DNA of 64,000 bases from Hyphomonadaceae bacterium (GTDB lineage: Bacteria; Pseudomonadota; Alphaproteobacteria; Caulobacterales; Hyphomonadaceae). The stretch spans positions 372,001 through 436,000 of the forward strand of contig JANSWU010000001.1 of the NCBI GenBank assembly GCA_024743315.1. The letters are read 5' to 3'. Of this stretch, positions 16,757 to 25,740 are shown piece after piece (the stretch's first letter is position 1; each line of letters opens with the position of its first letter). The notes beneath the pieces were generated by a model. It did not search any database, was not told the DNA's origin, and worked only from the letters and a program-made list of their open reading frames with translations. Position numbers and translations under genes: made by a program.

Positions 16757-18487
16757 ATGGGAAAGCTGACACGGCGTGGACTGCTTGGTGCAAGCAGCAG
16801 CATTCTTGGTCTGGCGGCGTGCAATCGCGATCCATTGCTCGAGCCAGAAGCACGGATCACTGTGAGTCCGGATGATCGAGCAGCCTATCCAGGGACGGCC
16901 AATTTCATCCATGGTGTGGCGTCAGGCGATCCTCTGCCGGACAGTGTCATCATCTGGACCCGCGTCACGCCTGATGCAGCTTATCCAGGCACGCCCATCC
17001 CCATCAGCTTCGGCGTATTTGAGGATGAAGCCCTCGAGAAGCCGGTCCGCTACGGTCAGTACTATGCCATGGCGGATCGCGATTATACGGTGAAGGTCAA
17101 CCTGACCGATCTGGAGCCAGATAAAGTCTACTATTTTCGTTTCGTCGCCAAAGTCACATCCGGCGATGTCAGTTCGCCGACGGGTCGCACCAAAACCGCT
17201 GCGGCTTCTGGTGACAAGCCAGTCAAGTTTGCCGTCATTTCCTGCTCAAACTTCCCGTTCGGTTATTTCCATGTTTATCGCGACATTGCTGAAACGCCGG
17301 ATCTCGATGCGGTCATCCATCTTGGTGATTATCTTTATGAGTATGGCATTGATGGCTATGGCGGCGATGTGGGTCAGACGATTGACCGCAATCACGAGCC
17401 GCCGCTGGAAATCATCACGCTGGATGATTATCGCACCCGGCACGCGCAGTATAAAACCGATCCCGACTTGCAAGCCGCCCACGCTGCAGCGCCTTGGCTG
17501 TGTACTTGGGATGATCATGAGAGCACCAATAATTCCTATCGGTCCGGTGCTGAAAACCACAATCCTGAAGCCGGCGAAGGCAATTGGACAGACCGCAAAC
17601 AAGCCGCAGTCCAGGCCTATCTGGAATGGATGCCAGTTCGCGATCCGGAAGTCGGCAAAGCGCGAGAAGCCTTATACCGACGGTTCGATTTTGGCGATGT
17701 TGCCTCGGTCATGTGCCTTGAAACCCGCCTGACTGGGCGCTCGGACGAGATTAGCTGGTTCACCGAGATTGGTGGATTAGAGGCATCACAGGTTCCGCTT
17801 GCGGCTGCCGGGACCATGGTCAAAGTCCAAAATCCGGAACGCACCATGCTGGGTGCGGCGCAAGAAACCTGGCTTGCGGAGCAATTGAAAGATTCCACCG
17901 AGAAAAACAAATCCTGGCAGGTGCTTGCCAATCAGATTGTGATGGCACGCGTGCGTCCGCCAAACTTCACGCAAACCCTGACAGATGCGCAAAAGGCCGC
18001 CCAAGATATCGGTTATATCCAGCAGCTGATCCCGTTCAGTCAGCTTGGTTTGCCCTTCAACCTCGATGCCTGGGATGGGTTTCCAGCGGCGCGAGACCGG
18101 CTCTATGCCAGTGCGGAAGAGGCCGGGGCACGGTTGGTGACCCTGACCGGCGATACGCATACGGCCTGGGCCAATACGCTGGTGGATGCGACCGGCGAGC
18201 GTCGCGGCGTCGAGTTTGGTTGTACGTCGGTCACGTCGCCGGGCTTGGGTCTTTATATCAAAGAGGTCCCCGACCTCGGCCAGCAATTCGTTGACGCAAA
18301 TCCTGAAGTCGATTTTTACGACCCGTTCGGCAATGGTTGGACGCTGGTGACTTTGACCAAGGATGAAGCCCGCGCGGACTATCGCAAAATCACGGATGTG
18401 ACGCAGGAGACTTACACGGTCAGCGACGTCGCAGCCTTTGCTAGCCAGCGCGATGGTGACAGCCTGACGGCCCTCTCCCCAGCTTAG
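16757..18487 (+). CDS. phoD: PhoD-family alkaline phosphatase/phosphodiesterase
   Basis: A 576-aa exported metallophosphatase. The N-terminus has a twin-arginine signal (TRRGLLGAS) followed by a lipobox LAAC with Cys22, suggesting Tat export and lipid anchoring. An N-terminal PhoD_N beta domain (FIHGVASGDPLPDSVIIWTRVTP) precedes the metallophosphoesterase domain with SCSNFPFGYF, AVIHLGDYLYEYG, CTWDDHES and TLTGDTHTAW, which supply the metal ligands. PhoD enzymes release phosphate from phosphodiesters such as teichoic acid or phospholipid. Divergent from rluD across 77 bp. Confidence 0.93.
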   Translation: MGKLTRRGLLGASSSILGLAACNRDPLLEPEARITVSPDDRAAYPGTANFIHGVASGDPLPDSVIIWTRVTPDAAYPGTPIPISFGVFEDEALEKPVRYGQYYAMADRDYTVKVNLTDLEPDKVYYFRFVAKVTSGDVSSPTGRTKTAAASGDKPVKFAVISCSNFPFGYFHVYRDIAETPDLDAVIHLGDYLYEYGIDGYGGDVGQTIDRNHEPPLEIITLDDYRTRHAQYKTDPDLQAAHAAAPWLCTWDDHESTNNSYRSGAENHNPEAGEGNWTDRKQAAVQAYLEWMPVRDPEVGKAREALYRRFDFGDVASVMCLETRLTGRSDEISWFTEIGGLEASQVPLAAAGTMVKVQNPERTMLGAAQETWLAEQLKDSTEKNKSWQVLANQIVMARVRPPNFTQTLTDAQKAAQDIGYIQQLIPFSQLGLPFNLDAWDGFPAARDRLYASAEEAGARLVTLTGDTHTAWANTLVDATGERRGVEFGCTSVTSPGLGLYIKEVPDLGQQFVDANPEVDFYDPFGNGWTLVTLTKDEARADYRKITDVTQETYTVSDVAAFASQRDGDSLTALSPA

Positions 18488-18569
18488 TCCGAACCGTCCC
18501 TGCGGCACCCTTGCCGACCTTGAAAATCCGTGCTGTCTCGCCCGCAAATCAGACAGATAGGAGGGCGCG

Positions 18570-19493
18570 ATGGGCGTGTTGGACGGAAAAGTCATTCTGG
18601 TCACCGGGGGCGGCAATGGAATTGGCAAGGAGTGTGCGCTTCTCGCCGCCCGCGAAGGGGCCAAGATCGTCGTCAATGATTTGGGTGGCGCGCTGACCGA
18701 TGATGGCTCAGCCTCTGGCGATGCCGGCTTGGCAGAACAAGTCGCCCAGCAAATCCGTGAAGCCGGCGGCGAAGCGGTTTCAAACTCTGAAAGCGTGACA
18801 GACATGGCCGCCGTGCAAGGCATGGTCGAGCAAGCCAAGGACTCCTTTGGCGGCCTGCACGGCATCATCAACCCGGCCGGCATCCTGCGCGATGGCATGT
18901 TTCACAAGATGAGCGAAGATGACTGGAAAGCCGTGATCGATGTCCATTTGCACGGCTCGTTTAATGTCACCCGTGCGGCGGTCGAGCATTTTCGCGAACA
19001 GGAGGATGGCAGCTTCGTCCTGTTCACCTCAACTTCGGGTCTGATCGGCAATATCGGCCAGGCCAATTACGCTGCCGCCAAGATGGGCATTGCCGGCCTG
19101 TCCCGGATCATCGCCATGGAAGGGGCGCGCAAGAATGTCCGCTCCAACATTATCGCGCCGTTCGCCTGGACCCGGATGATCGCCTCGATCCCGGTCAAGG
19201 ATGAAGAAGGCGCCAAACGGGTTGAGCGGATGCGCACGGGCATGCGCGCCGATCAAGTCGCGCAGCTGGCTGTGACGCTGTGCGCCGATGGTGCCAAGCA
19301 CGTGAATGGCCAGATTTTCAGTGTGCGCGGCAATGAAGTTGTCCTGTTCAATCAGCCGCGCCCGGTGAAATCGGTGTCACGTTTGGAAGGCTGGACACCA
19401 GAAACCCTGATCGAACAGGGCTTTAGCGCTATGGAAGGCAGCTTCACCGATCTCGGCGCGACAACCTCAGTGTTCCCTTATCCGCCTGTCTGA
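18570..19493 (+). CDS. SDR family oxidoreductase, 3-hydroxyacyl-CoA dehydrogenase-like
   Basis: Classical SDR of 307 aa with TGGGNGIG (residues 12-19), NDLGG, NPAGILRDGMF and the catalytic Tyr167/Lys171 in NYAAAKMG. The acidic residue after beta-2 (VVNDLGG) and the overall pattern resemble the dehydrogenase part of peroxisomal multifunctional enzyme 2, which acts on (3R)-hydroxyacyl-CoA. It is longer than a minimal SDR, with an extra C-terminal ~50 residues (KSVSRLEGWTPETLIEQGF). AGGAGG precedes the ATG. A role in fatty-acid or alkane-derived acyl-CoA metabolism is inferred. Confidence 0.85.
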   Translation: MGVLDGKVILVTGGGNGIGKECALLAAREGAKIVVNDLGGALTDDGSASGDAGLAEQVAQQIREAGGEAVSNSESVTDMAAVQGMVEQAKDSFGGLHGIINPAGILRDGMFHKMSEDDWKAVIDVHLHGSFNVTRAAVEHFREQEDGSFVLFTSTSGLIGNIGQANYAAAKMGIAGLSRIIAMEGARKNVRSNIIAPFAWTRMIASIPVKDEEGAKRVERMRTGMRADQVAQLAVTLCADGAKHVNGQIFSVRGNEVVLFNQPRPVKSVSRLEGWTPETLIEQGFSAMEGSFTDLGATTSVFPYPPV

Positions 19494-19553
19494 GCTAATC
19501 CCCTCGGCGTAAGTCTTGCATCGGCCAAGGCTTGATGAAAAGGGCGATCGTCG

Positions 19554-21029
19554 ATGGAAAATGACAGCGAAGTCCAGGTCGAGGGCTGCGTGACGATTGA
19601 GGGCCAGCGGGTCTGTGGCGACAATCTGTCTGTGACCACAGTCGAGGCCTCCATGCAATCCGCTGAAACATCAACCGAGCCATCTGTTTCCGAACCGGGC
19701 TCCGGGCTGTTTTCCTGGGCCGATCCGCTCCTGGCGGATCCTCTGTCTTGGGCGCAGGCAAATTTGTTGAACCCCGATATCCTGATGCCAATTCTTTGGC
19801 AGCTCGCGGCGATTATTGGAGCGCTTCTGATTGGCGCCATGTTTGCGCCGCGCGCGCGGGATTTGGTCAATGCTGGCGTCGCGCGTTTGCCAGAGAATAT
19901 CCAAAATCTCGTCAAAGAGACCCTGCCCCGCCTGGTCCGACCGGGCCTTTGGGCCGCCTTGCTCTATGCCGCGCAGGCCGCGATGGCTGGGGCCGAGATG
20001 GACAGCGCCTTAGTGCGTATCGCGTCATCGCTTTCCCTCGCTTGGCTGCTGATCCGGCTGGTTACCGCCTTCCTGCCAGAAGGCTTCCGGAAGCCTGCCG
20101 GCTGGGTGATCTGGATCTTCGCCGCCCTCTATGCCTTTGGCGTGCTCGACGAAGTAATGACGTGGTTGAACAGTATTGGTCCCCCTTTTGGCGACCGTAT
20201 CATCAGCCCCGTCTTTGTTGTTCAGGCGATCGCGACCGTCGCCTTGTTCATGTTCGCGGCAAACTGGCTGGCAAAAAAGCTCAAAACCCGCGTCGACGAA
20301 TTACCACAAGTCGAGCCCTCCTTGCGCATACTCATGGGCAATGCGGTTCAGGTCGGCCTGTTTTTTGGCGCGGCCCTGCTTGCGATGGCAGGATTGGGCA
20401 TCCCTTTGTCCGGTCTCGCCGTGCTGGGGGGCGCGATCGGGGTCGGTCTCGGCTTTGGCATGCAGCAAATCGTCGCCAATTTCATCTCCGGCGTGATCCT
20501 GCTTACAGACCGCTCGATCAAACCGGACGATGTGATCGAAGTGGACGAGACCTATGGCGTCGTGAAATCACTCGGTCTGCGTTATGCCTCGGTGATCACA
20601 CGGGATGGCAAAGAACACCTGATCCCGAACGAAATGCTGATCACAGACAAGGTGGTGAACTGGTCGTACTCAAACAAGGAAGTGCGCGTCAAACGCCGTC
20701 TGCGCGTCGAATACGAGACCGATCTGCGCGAAGCGGTTGCCCTGGTTGAACAAGGCGCGATGCAGACCGATCGGGTGCTGGCCCGCCCGGCGCCAAAATG
20801 TCTGGTCATGGAATTTGGCGATGAAGCGATCGAAATCGAAGTGCGGTTCTGGATCAATGACCCGGAAAATGGGGTCTCGAACGTCTCCTCGGCCGTCATG
20901 CTGAATATCTGGGACCGGTTCCGCGAAGCCGGCATCGACATTCCACTGCGCCATGAGGACGTGCTGATCACACCGGGATCGACGCTCAAGGTCGAGATGG
21001 TCAAAGCGAAAAAGTCCGAAGAGGCCTAG
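19554..21029 (+). CDS. Mechanosensitive ion channel, MscS family
   Basis: A 491-aa MscS-type channel. An unusual ~75-residue polar N-terminus with two Cys (GCVTIEGQRVCG) comes first, then several hydrophobic helices. The pore helix and beta domain are seen in LAVLGGAIGVGLGFGMQQIVANFISGVILLTDRSIKPDDVIEV, followed by GLRYASVITRDGKEHLIPNE and the C-terminal alpha/beta cytoplasmic domain. It would open under membrane tension to release solutes on hypo-osmotic shock. The GLGFGMQQ pore stretch is well conserved. Its stop overlaps the stop of the convergent PepSY gene by 4 nt. Confidence 0.93.
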   Translation: MENDSEVQVEGCVTIEGQRVCGDNLSVTTVEASMQSAETSTEPSVSEPGSGLFSWADPLLADPLSWAQANLLNPDILMPILWQLAAIIGALLIGAMFAPRARDLVNAGVARLPENIQNLVKETLPRLVRPGLWAALLYAAQAAMAGAEMDSALVRIASSLSLAWLLIRLVTAFLPEGFRKPAGWVIWIFAALYAFGVLDEVMTWLNSIGPPFGDRIISPVFVVQAIATVALFMFAANWLAKKLKTRVDELPQVEPSLRILMGNAVQVGLFFGAALLAMAGLGIPLSGLAVLGGAIGVGLGFGMQQIVANFISGVILLTDRSIKPDDVIEVDETYGVVKSLGLRYASVITRDGKEHLIPNEMLITDKVVNWSYSNKEVRVKRRLRVEYETDLREAVALVEQGAMQTDRVLARPAPKCLVMEFGDEAIEIEVRFWINDPENGVSNVSSAVMLNIWDRFREAGIDIPLRHEDVLITPGSTLKVEMVKAKKSEEA

Positions 21030-21736
21030 CCGAGCAGGCGCCCTTTTCGGGCGCGGTCAATGATCAGCACAAGCCCGCTCAACACCATGGTCAGCCCTAA
21101 AAAGGCGAACAGTTTCAGCCACCAGCTGTCAAACCGATCCTCGCCAGTGATATCCATGATGTGAAAACGCCACAGGACATCGAAGATTCGCCAGCGTGTG
21201 GTGCGCACAGTGTGCACCTCGCCTGATGTGGCATCGATGTAGATGCGTTGTTTGCGAGGTTCATACTCAACCACCCAGGCCGGCAGCGGGCCGCCATATT
21301 CGCGCAAGGGGTTCTCAGAGATCATATAGACCACGGTCAGCTCACCCAATCCGTTTGGTCGGTCGCCAAACCGCTCGATGAGCCTATCAATCTCTGTTCG
21401 GGCCAGGGGCGAGCGAACCTCGGCGGTTCGCGCGTCAATCATTTGCCGCCCGGCTTCGGTGGTGACCATCCAGAATGGTTGATCCAAAAAAGCTTTGAGC
21501 TCCAAATGCTCAACAGGATGCTCTGTCGCCGCAATCACATCGCTCGCTGAAACGCTGAATTCCATTTGTTCCAGTGCGCCATGCTCAACCGTCGGACGCC
21601 ACGGGTCACCGCGAATGGTTTCAATCGGGAACAGCGTGAAAAACACGCCGCTAATGGTCCAGAACAGGAGTTGAGCCCCGACCACAAGCCCGACAATCTT
21701 GTGCACCCGGGAGAGCCGGCGAACGGTAAGTGACAT
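21026..21736 (-). CDS. PepSY domain membrane protein
   Basis: A 236-aa membrane protein. An N-terminal helix (IVGLVVGAQLLFWTISGVFFTLFP) is typical of the PepSY-associated TM family. The ~150-residue periplasmic part includes two PepSY-like segments (around residues 50-100 and 130-180; YIDATSGEVHTVRT is characteristic). A C-terminal helix (LKLFAFLGLTMVLSGLVLIID) follows. Such proteins are often linked to iron-siderophore reduction or protease inhibition. Here there is no such neighbour and the function is unknown. Overlaps mscS by 4 nt, tail to tail. Confidence 0.8.
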   Translation of the reverse strand: MSLTVRRLSRVHKIVGLVVGAQLLFWTISGVFFTLFPIETIRGDPWRPTVEHGALEQMEFSVSASDVIAATEHPVEHLELKAFLDQPFWMVTTEAGRQMIDARTAEVRSPLARTEIDRLIERFGDRPNGLGELTVVYMISENPLREYGGPLPAWVVEYEPRKQRIYIDATSGEVHTVRTTRWRIFDVLWRFHIMDITGEDRFDSWWLKLFAFLGLTMVLSGLVLIIDRARKGRLLG

Positions 21737-21856
21737 TCAGAACTCCTGGATTTCAGCCGTGATTGGCTGTCCCTAAACTGCCGGTCCGCTCGCGCCAACA
21801 AGGCTTTAGCAACTTCTCTGCCTTAAGAGTGCTGTTATGTTTCCAGGAGTTTGGCT

Positions 21857-22828
21857 GTGACCACGCTTTCCATCGTCGTTCCGATGTATAATGAAGAGGC
21901 CGCGTTGGATGGCTTTTTCGGGCGGTTGCAGCGTGTCCTCCAAACCGTCACGCCGTCTTATGAAATTGTCTGCGTCAATGATGGCAGCCAGGATTTCACG
22001 CTAGCCCGATTGCGCACGGCCGCCAGCGCCGATCCACGCATCAAGATCGTCAACTTGTCGCGAAATTTCGGCAAAGAGATCGCCCTTTCAGCCGGGCTCG
22101 ATCATGCTTCCGGCGATGCCATCATTCCGATTGATGCAGACCTGCAGGATCCCCCGGAAGTCATTCCGATGATGATCGCTAAGTGGCGCGCCGGCGCCAA
22201 GGTCGTGTTAGCCAAGCGCAAAGACCGCTCGTCGGATGGCTGGCTCAAGCGTGTCACCGCGAATGGCGCCTATTGGCTGTTTTCAAAGCTGACAGATCCC
22301 AAGATCCCTCAGAATGTCGGCGATTTTCGCTTAATGGATCGGGTCGTGGTCGACGCGATCAAACAACTGCCGGAGCGTTCGCGCTTCATGAAAGGCCTGT
22401 TTGCCTGGATCGGCTATGAGCCTGAATATGTCGAATATGATCGCGAAGCGCGCAGCGCCGGCGAGACCAAGTGGAATTATTGGAAGCTCTGGAATTTCGC
22501 ACTGGATGGGATCACGTCGTTTTCTTCATTGCCGCTGCGGATCTGGTCCTATCTCGGCTTTGGCGTATCGCTGTTTGCCATGGCCTATCTGGTCTGGACG
22601 GTCGCGAAGACGATGATTTTTGGCCTCGATGTGCCGGGCTATGCGTCCCTGATGAGTGTGATCCTGTTTTTCAACGGGATTTCCCTGATCGGGATTGGCG
22701 TTATCGGCGAATATCTCGGCCGGATATTCACCGAAGTGAAAGCGCGGCCGCTTTACATTGTTGCCGAAACCGTGGGCTTTGAGGCTGAGGCACAAGAATA
22801 TCCCTCATCCGACGCTCAACGCGCATAA
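21857..22828 (+). CDS. GtrB/DPM1-like glycosyltransferase family 2 with two TM helices
   Basis: A 323-aa GT2 enzyme of the bactoprenol-glucosyltransferase type. It has SIVVPMYNEEAAL at the start, VNDGSQDFT, IDADLQDPPEVIP (DXD region), and R-S-RFMKGLFAWIG followed by GETKWNYWKLWNFALDGITSF. Two C-terminal transmembrane helices are near residues 230-290. It would charge undecaprenyl phosphate with a sugar on the cytoplasmic face. The GTG start at 21857 is chosen because AGGAG lies 8 nt upstream; a TTG at 21851 would be only 2 nt from it. A GtrA-like flippase candidate lies separately at 30423. Confidence 0.9.
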   Translation: MTTLSIVVPMYNEEAALDGFFGRLQRVLQTVTPSYEIVCVNDGSQDFTLARLRTAASADPRIKIVNLSRNFGKEIALSAGLDHASGDAIIPIDADLQDPPEVIPMMIAKWRAGAKVVLAKRKDRSSDGWLKRVTANGAYWLFSKLTDPKIPQNVGDFRLMDRVVVDAIKQLPERSRFMKGLFAWIGYEPEYVEYDREARSAGETKWNYWKLWNFALDGITSFSSLPLRIWSYLGFGVSLFAMAYLVWTVAKTMIFGLDVPGYASLMSVILFFNGISLIGIGVIGEYLGRIFTEVKARPLYIVAETVGFEAEAQEYPSSDAQRA

Positions 22829-22870
22829 TTTGACCCTCAAAAAATAACAAAAGAGTCACAATTCCCCTAT

Positions 22871-22888
22871 TGACCACACTTGTAGTCA
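22871..22888. promoter_or_regulatory. BlaI-type operator, copy 1
   Basis: TGACCACACTTGTAGTCA is a near-perfect 18-bp dyad. It matches the sequence at 22896-22913 in 17 of 18 positions. Its ACA...TGT core with flanking TGAC/GTCA fits sites bound by BlaI/MecI winged-helix repressors, whose gene starts 35-38 nt downstream. Confidence 0.65.
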
Positions 22889-22895
22889 CCGTTAT

Positions 22896-22913
22896 TGACC
22901 ACAATTGTAGTCA
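22896..22913. promoter_or_regulatory. BlaI-type operator, copy 2
   Basis: TGACCACAATTGTAGTCA is the second 18-bp dyad, 25 bp from copy 1 start to start (about two and a half helical turns). It lies 10-13 nt before the start of the repressor gene, so bound repressor would block transcription or early elongation. Autoregulation is the expected behaviour of this family. Confidence 0.65.
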
Positions 22914-22922
22914 AAAGGTGAG

Positions 22923-23294
22923 ATGATGAGTCTGCAAATCACTCCTGCTGAGCTTGAAATCATGAAAGTGCTGTGGAAGCGGCCAGGCATTGGGTCGTCT
23001 GAAATTGTCGACGCACTCGATGGCGAACAGGACTGGAGCCCACGTACGGTCAAGACCCTGCTGTCTCGCCTGGTTGAGAAAGGGGCGCTTGATACGATTG
23101 CCGAAGGTCGGCGCTATCTTTACCGGCCACTGATCGCCAAGCGTGATTACCAAAAGAAAGAAGCTGGACAGTTGATTGATAAGCTGTTTGGCGGACGTGC
23201 TGCGCCTCTGGTGGCACAATTGGCTGATGCCCGCGGGCTCAGCGAAGATGATATCGAAGAACTCGAAGCTTTGTTGGGGAGACTGAAGCAATGA
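22923..23294 (+). CDS. BlaI/MecI/CopY family transcriptional repressor
   Basis: A 123-aa winged-helix repressor. The DNA-binding domain spans residues 5-80, with ELEIMKVLWKRPGIGSSEIVDAL and SPRTVKTLLSRLVEKGAL (recognition helix) and the wing GRRYLYRPLI. The C-terminal dimerisation part carries the site region usually cleaved by the partner protease. Two matching dyads lie directly upstream. The ATG at 22926 is equally possible and better spaced from AAGGTGAG. The last four nt overlap the start of the M56 peptidase gene (ATGA), as in classic blaI-blaR pairs. Confidence 0.93.
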   Translation: MMSLQITPAELEIMKVLWKRPGIGSSEIVDALDGEQDWSPRTVKTLLSRLVEKGALDTIAEGRRYLYRPLIAKRDYQKKEAGQLIDKLFGGRAAPLVAQLADARGLSEDDIEELEALLGRLKQ

Positions 23295-25543
23295 GCTGGA
23301 CTGAATTCCACCCACTGATCCAAGAAGCGACCCTGACAACGCTCGCCGTTGGCGTGTTGGTCTTGTTTGTCCTGGTCATCCGTAAGCCCTTCGCCAAACG
23401 CTATGGCGCGAAGGCCGCTTATTTGCTCTGGGCGTTGCCGCTGGCGCGCTTTGTCATGCCGCCGCTTCCTGGCAATTGGTCATTAGCGGGATTGCTCGGC
23501 TTTAACCGCCCAACCGCAACCGAGTTTGAACCGCTACCAACCGAATATGTACCGGCGGCTGAGATCGGAACCATCACGATGGTGCCACCTGCGGAATCGA
23601 CGCCAGCTGCGCTCGAGACGGTAACCCGAGAGTTCACAATGATGGCTGCACCGGGAACGGCTGCACCATCTGGCACAAGCTTGCTAGAGGCCACCCTGGC
23701 CCAGGCTCCCCTGATCCTGACGTGCGTCTGGCTCGTCGGGGTGGTCCTCTGGCTTGGACGCTCGGTCCATCAGCAGCGCCAGTTCCTGTCTTTGATCGAA
23801 GCGGACTCTGAGCCAGCCAATCCTGAAACCGTGGCTGAAACACATCGGATTGCAAAACAACTCGGCATCAAGCGGGTGCCAGACGTCCGGGCGAGCCTGC
23901 TCTGTAGCGGACCGCTCGTCACCGGACTGAAAAATCCGGTCATTCTTCTACCTATGTGGTTCGAAGAGGATTATGACGCCGCAGAGCGCCGCGATGCCCT
24001 GGTGCACGAACTGATGCACCTTAAGCGCCGCGATCTTTGGGCTTTCCAAGCCGCTCGCATCGTCGCCGCAACGCAATGGTTCAATCCAATGGCTTACACG
24101 GCCTTGCGCGCATTCCGCACGGATCAGGAAGCCGCTTGTGATGCCGACGTGATCGCACAGGCAAAACTCTCCCCGGCCGCTTATGGCCGAACCCTGGTCA
24201 AGGCTGCCCGCCTTGCCCGCCCCTCGGACCGTCGCATCGCTGCGGCGAGCCTCACCCTCGCTCATCCCATAAAAGAAAGACTAATAATGATGACGCACCC
24301 TACCCCTTCTCTCCGCAGCCGTTTGATGGGAGGCGCCCTCGCCGTCACCCTTGGTGCTGGCGCAATCTTTGCCACGGCATCTTGCACCAGCTCCGTTGCG
24401 CAGGAACTCGATGGCGCCCCGCAAGCGGAAGCCGAAACGGACAATGAGAATGTCTTTGTCTTTGACGGCGACCAGGATTTTGCCTTTGCCGTGACCGTTG
24501 ACGGCGAAACCTTCGCATTCGAGATGGCAGACCTGCCCCCCATGCCGCCAATGCCCGCTATGCCTGGCTTTGAAGGCATGAAGTTCGAGCAGAATGGCAA
24601 CAGTTTCCACATGGAGTTCGACACGGAGAAACTCCAAGCCATGGAAGACAGCCCTGAGTTCGCCGAGTGGGAAGCCAAAATGGAAGCCTGGGGCGAAGAA
24701 ATGGAAGCCTGGGGCGAAATGGTCGAAGAGCGCGCAGAAGCCTGGAGCGAACAGATGGAGCCGCGGATCGAAGCCTGGGCGGATGCACAGTCTGAGCGCT
24801 GGGAAAGCCAGATCGAGCTGATGGTCGAACGTGCCGAGGCCGAAGCCGAGCGCGCTGAAGCCATGGCGGAGCGTGCAGAAGCCCGCGCTGAACGCGATAT
24901 GGAACGTGCGGAACGCCGCGCCGAAGCGCAGAACCGGTGGGTTGAGAAGCGCGGCGAGTATACAGGCGTCACCGAGCCTGAAACCCGCGACTTCGGCACT
25001 AAGAACTTCAACAAAGTCGAAGTCGGCAGCGGTATCGCCATGGTCTACACTCAGGACCCGAATGCGGCGGTTACAGCCACCCTAAAGCGCGGGAGCTGGG
25101 ATCAGATCGACATCAAAGTCTCTGGAGACACGCTGATCGCGAAAAAGAAGAAGAACAGCCGATGGGGCCGCTATGGACCACAGATCACGGTTTACGCGTC
25201 TTCGCCAAACCTGACCTCGGTCGACGCGTCATCTGGCTCTTCATTCCAAGGCAATGTTGTCGCCGGTAATCTCAGCGTCGATGCTTCGAGCGGGTCGTCC
25301 TTGTCCATGGAAGGCGCTTGCAGCACGCTGACCTTGGACGCGTCCTCCGGTTCAAGCATCTCCCTCGATAAGCTTGAGTGCGAAAACGCCAACGTTGATG
25401 CTTCAAGTGGCTCTTCAATTCGCGTCTTTGCGTCCAAGAAAGTCGACGTTGACGCATCGAGTGGCTCTTCGATCTCGGTCAGTGGTAATCCCAGCGATGT
25501 CACCACTGACAAATCCAGCGGTGCCTCCGTTCGCATTCGCTAG
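23291..25543 (+). CDS. BlaR1-like M56 peptidase fused to DUF2807 (head-GIN) domain
   Basis: A 750-aa membrane protein. Helices lie near residues 14-36, 43-60 and 137-157. The M56 zinc protease domain follows with H239-E240-L-M-H243 and the likely third ligand Glu280 (DQEAACDADV). A fourth hydrophobic helix at about 341-362 ends at a Cys. Beyond it, where BlaR1 carries a penicillin-binding sensor, this protein has a Glu/Ala-rich helical stretch (about 390-555) with repeated AEAW, ERAEA units. The last ~190 residues are a beta-helical DUF2807 domain with six repeats of DASSGSS type every 18-20 residues. It should sense something outside the membrane and cleave the repressor. The ligand is unknown. 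Confidence 0.88.
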   Translation: MSWTEFHPLIQEATLTTLAVGVLVLFVLVIRKPFAKRYGAKAAYLLWALPLARFVMPPLPGNWSLAGLLGFNRPTATEFEPLPTEYVPAAEIGTITMVPPAESTPAALETVTREFTMMAAPGTAAPSGTSLLEATLAQAPLILTCVWLVGVVLWLGRSVHQQRQFLSLIEADSEPANPETVAETHRIAKQLGIKRVPDVRASLLCSGPLVTGLKNPVILLPMWFEEDYDAAERRDALVHELMHLKRRDLWAFQAARIVAATQWFNPMAYTALRAFRTDQEAACDADVIAQAKLSPAAYGRTLVKAARLARPSDRRIAAASLTLAHPIKERLIMMTHPTPSLRSRLMGGALAVTLGAGAIFATASCTSSVAQELDGAPQAEAETDNENVFVFDGDQDFAFAVTVDGETFAFEMADLPPMPPMPAMPGFEGMKFEQNGNSFHMEFDTEKLQAMEDSPEFAEWEAKMEAWGEEMEAWGEMVEERAEAWSEQMEPRIEAWADAQSERWESQIELMVERAEAEAERAEAMAERAEARAERDMERAERRAEAQNRWVEKRGEYTGVTEPETRDFGTKNFNKVEVGSGIAMVYTQDPNAAVTATLKRGSWDQIDIKVSGDTLIAKKKKNSRWGRYGPQITVYASSPNLTSVDASSGSSFQGNVVAGNLSVDASSGSSLSMEGACSTLTLDASSGSSISLDKLECENANVDASSGSSIRVFASKKVDVDASSGSSISVSGNPSDVTTDKSSGASVRIR

Positions 25544-25600
25544 GACAAGACCAAATCTCTCCTCCCTGGGACCCAACGCACAGGTCTCCCCTTGAGAGTG

Positions 25601-25630
25601 AAAACCCCGCCTTCGTGGCGGGGTTTTTTA
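25601..25630 (+). terminator. Rho-independent terminator
   Basis: ACCCCGCC (25604-25611) pairs with GGCGGGGT (25617-25624) around a TTCGT loop, flanked by AAA on the left and a run of seven Ts starting at 25624. It lies 60 nt after the M56 gene and ends the repressor-peptidase operon. Confidence 0.93.
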
Positions 25631-25740
25631 TTTGCGGCTTGATCCATTCAGGAATTGCATAATTGAATTCATTCGCCCGGCTCTACCGATTTCACGGCGA
25701 CATGCCATTTTGGGAGCAACGCAACTCATAGGAGGTGATC

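Noticed and set aside
17786-18898. 370-codon minus-strand open frame
   Set aside because: It is antisense to phoD and the SDR gene, both with strong family motifs, and its composition is the usual shadow of GC-rich coding DNA.
24640-24960. Repetitive Glu/Ala-rich stretch considered as a separate gene or slippage site
   Set aside because: The frame continues without stop from the M56 domain into the DUF2807 domain, so it is read as a helical linker of one protein.
25220-25540. Short regular DNA repeats considered as a CRISPR-like or satellite array
   Set aside because: They are in frame and encode the DASSGSS repeats of the DUF2807 beta-helix, with degenerate third positions.
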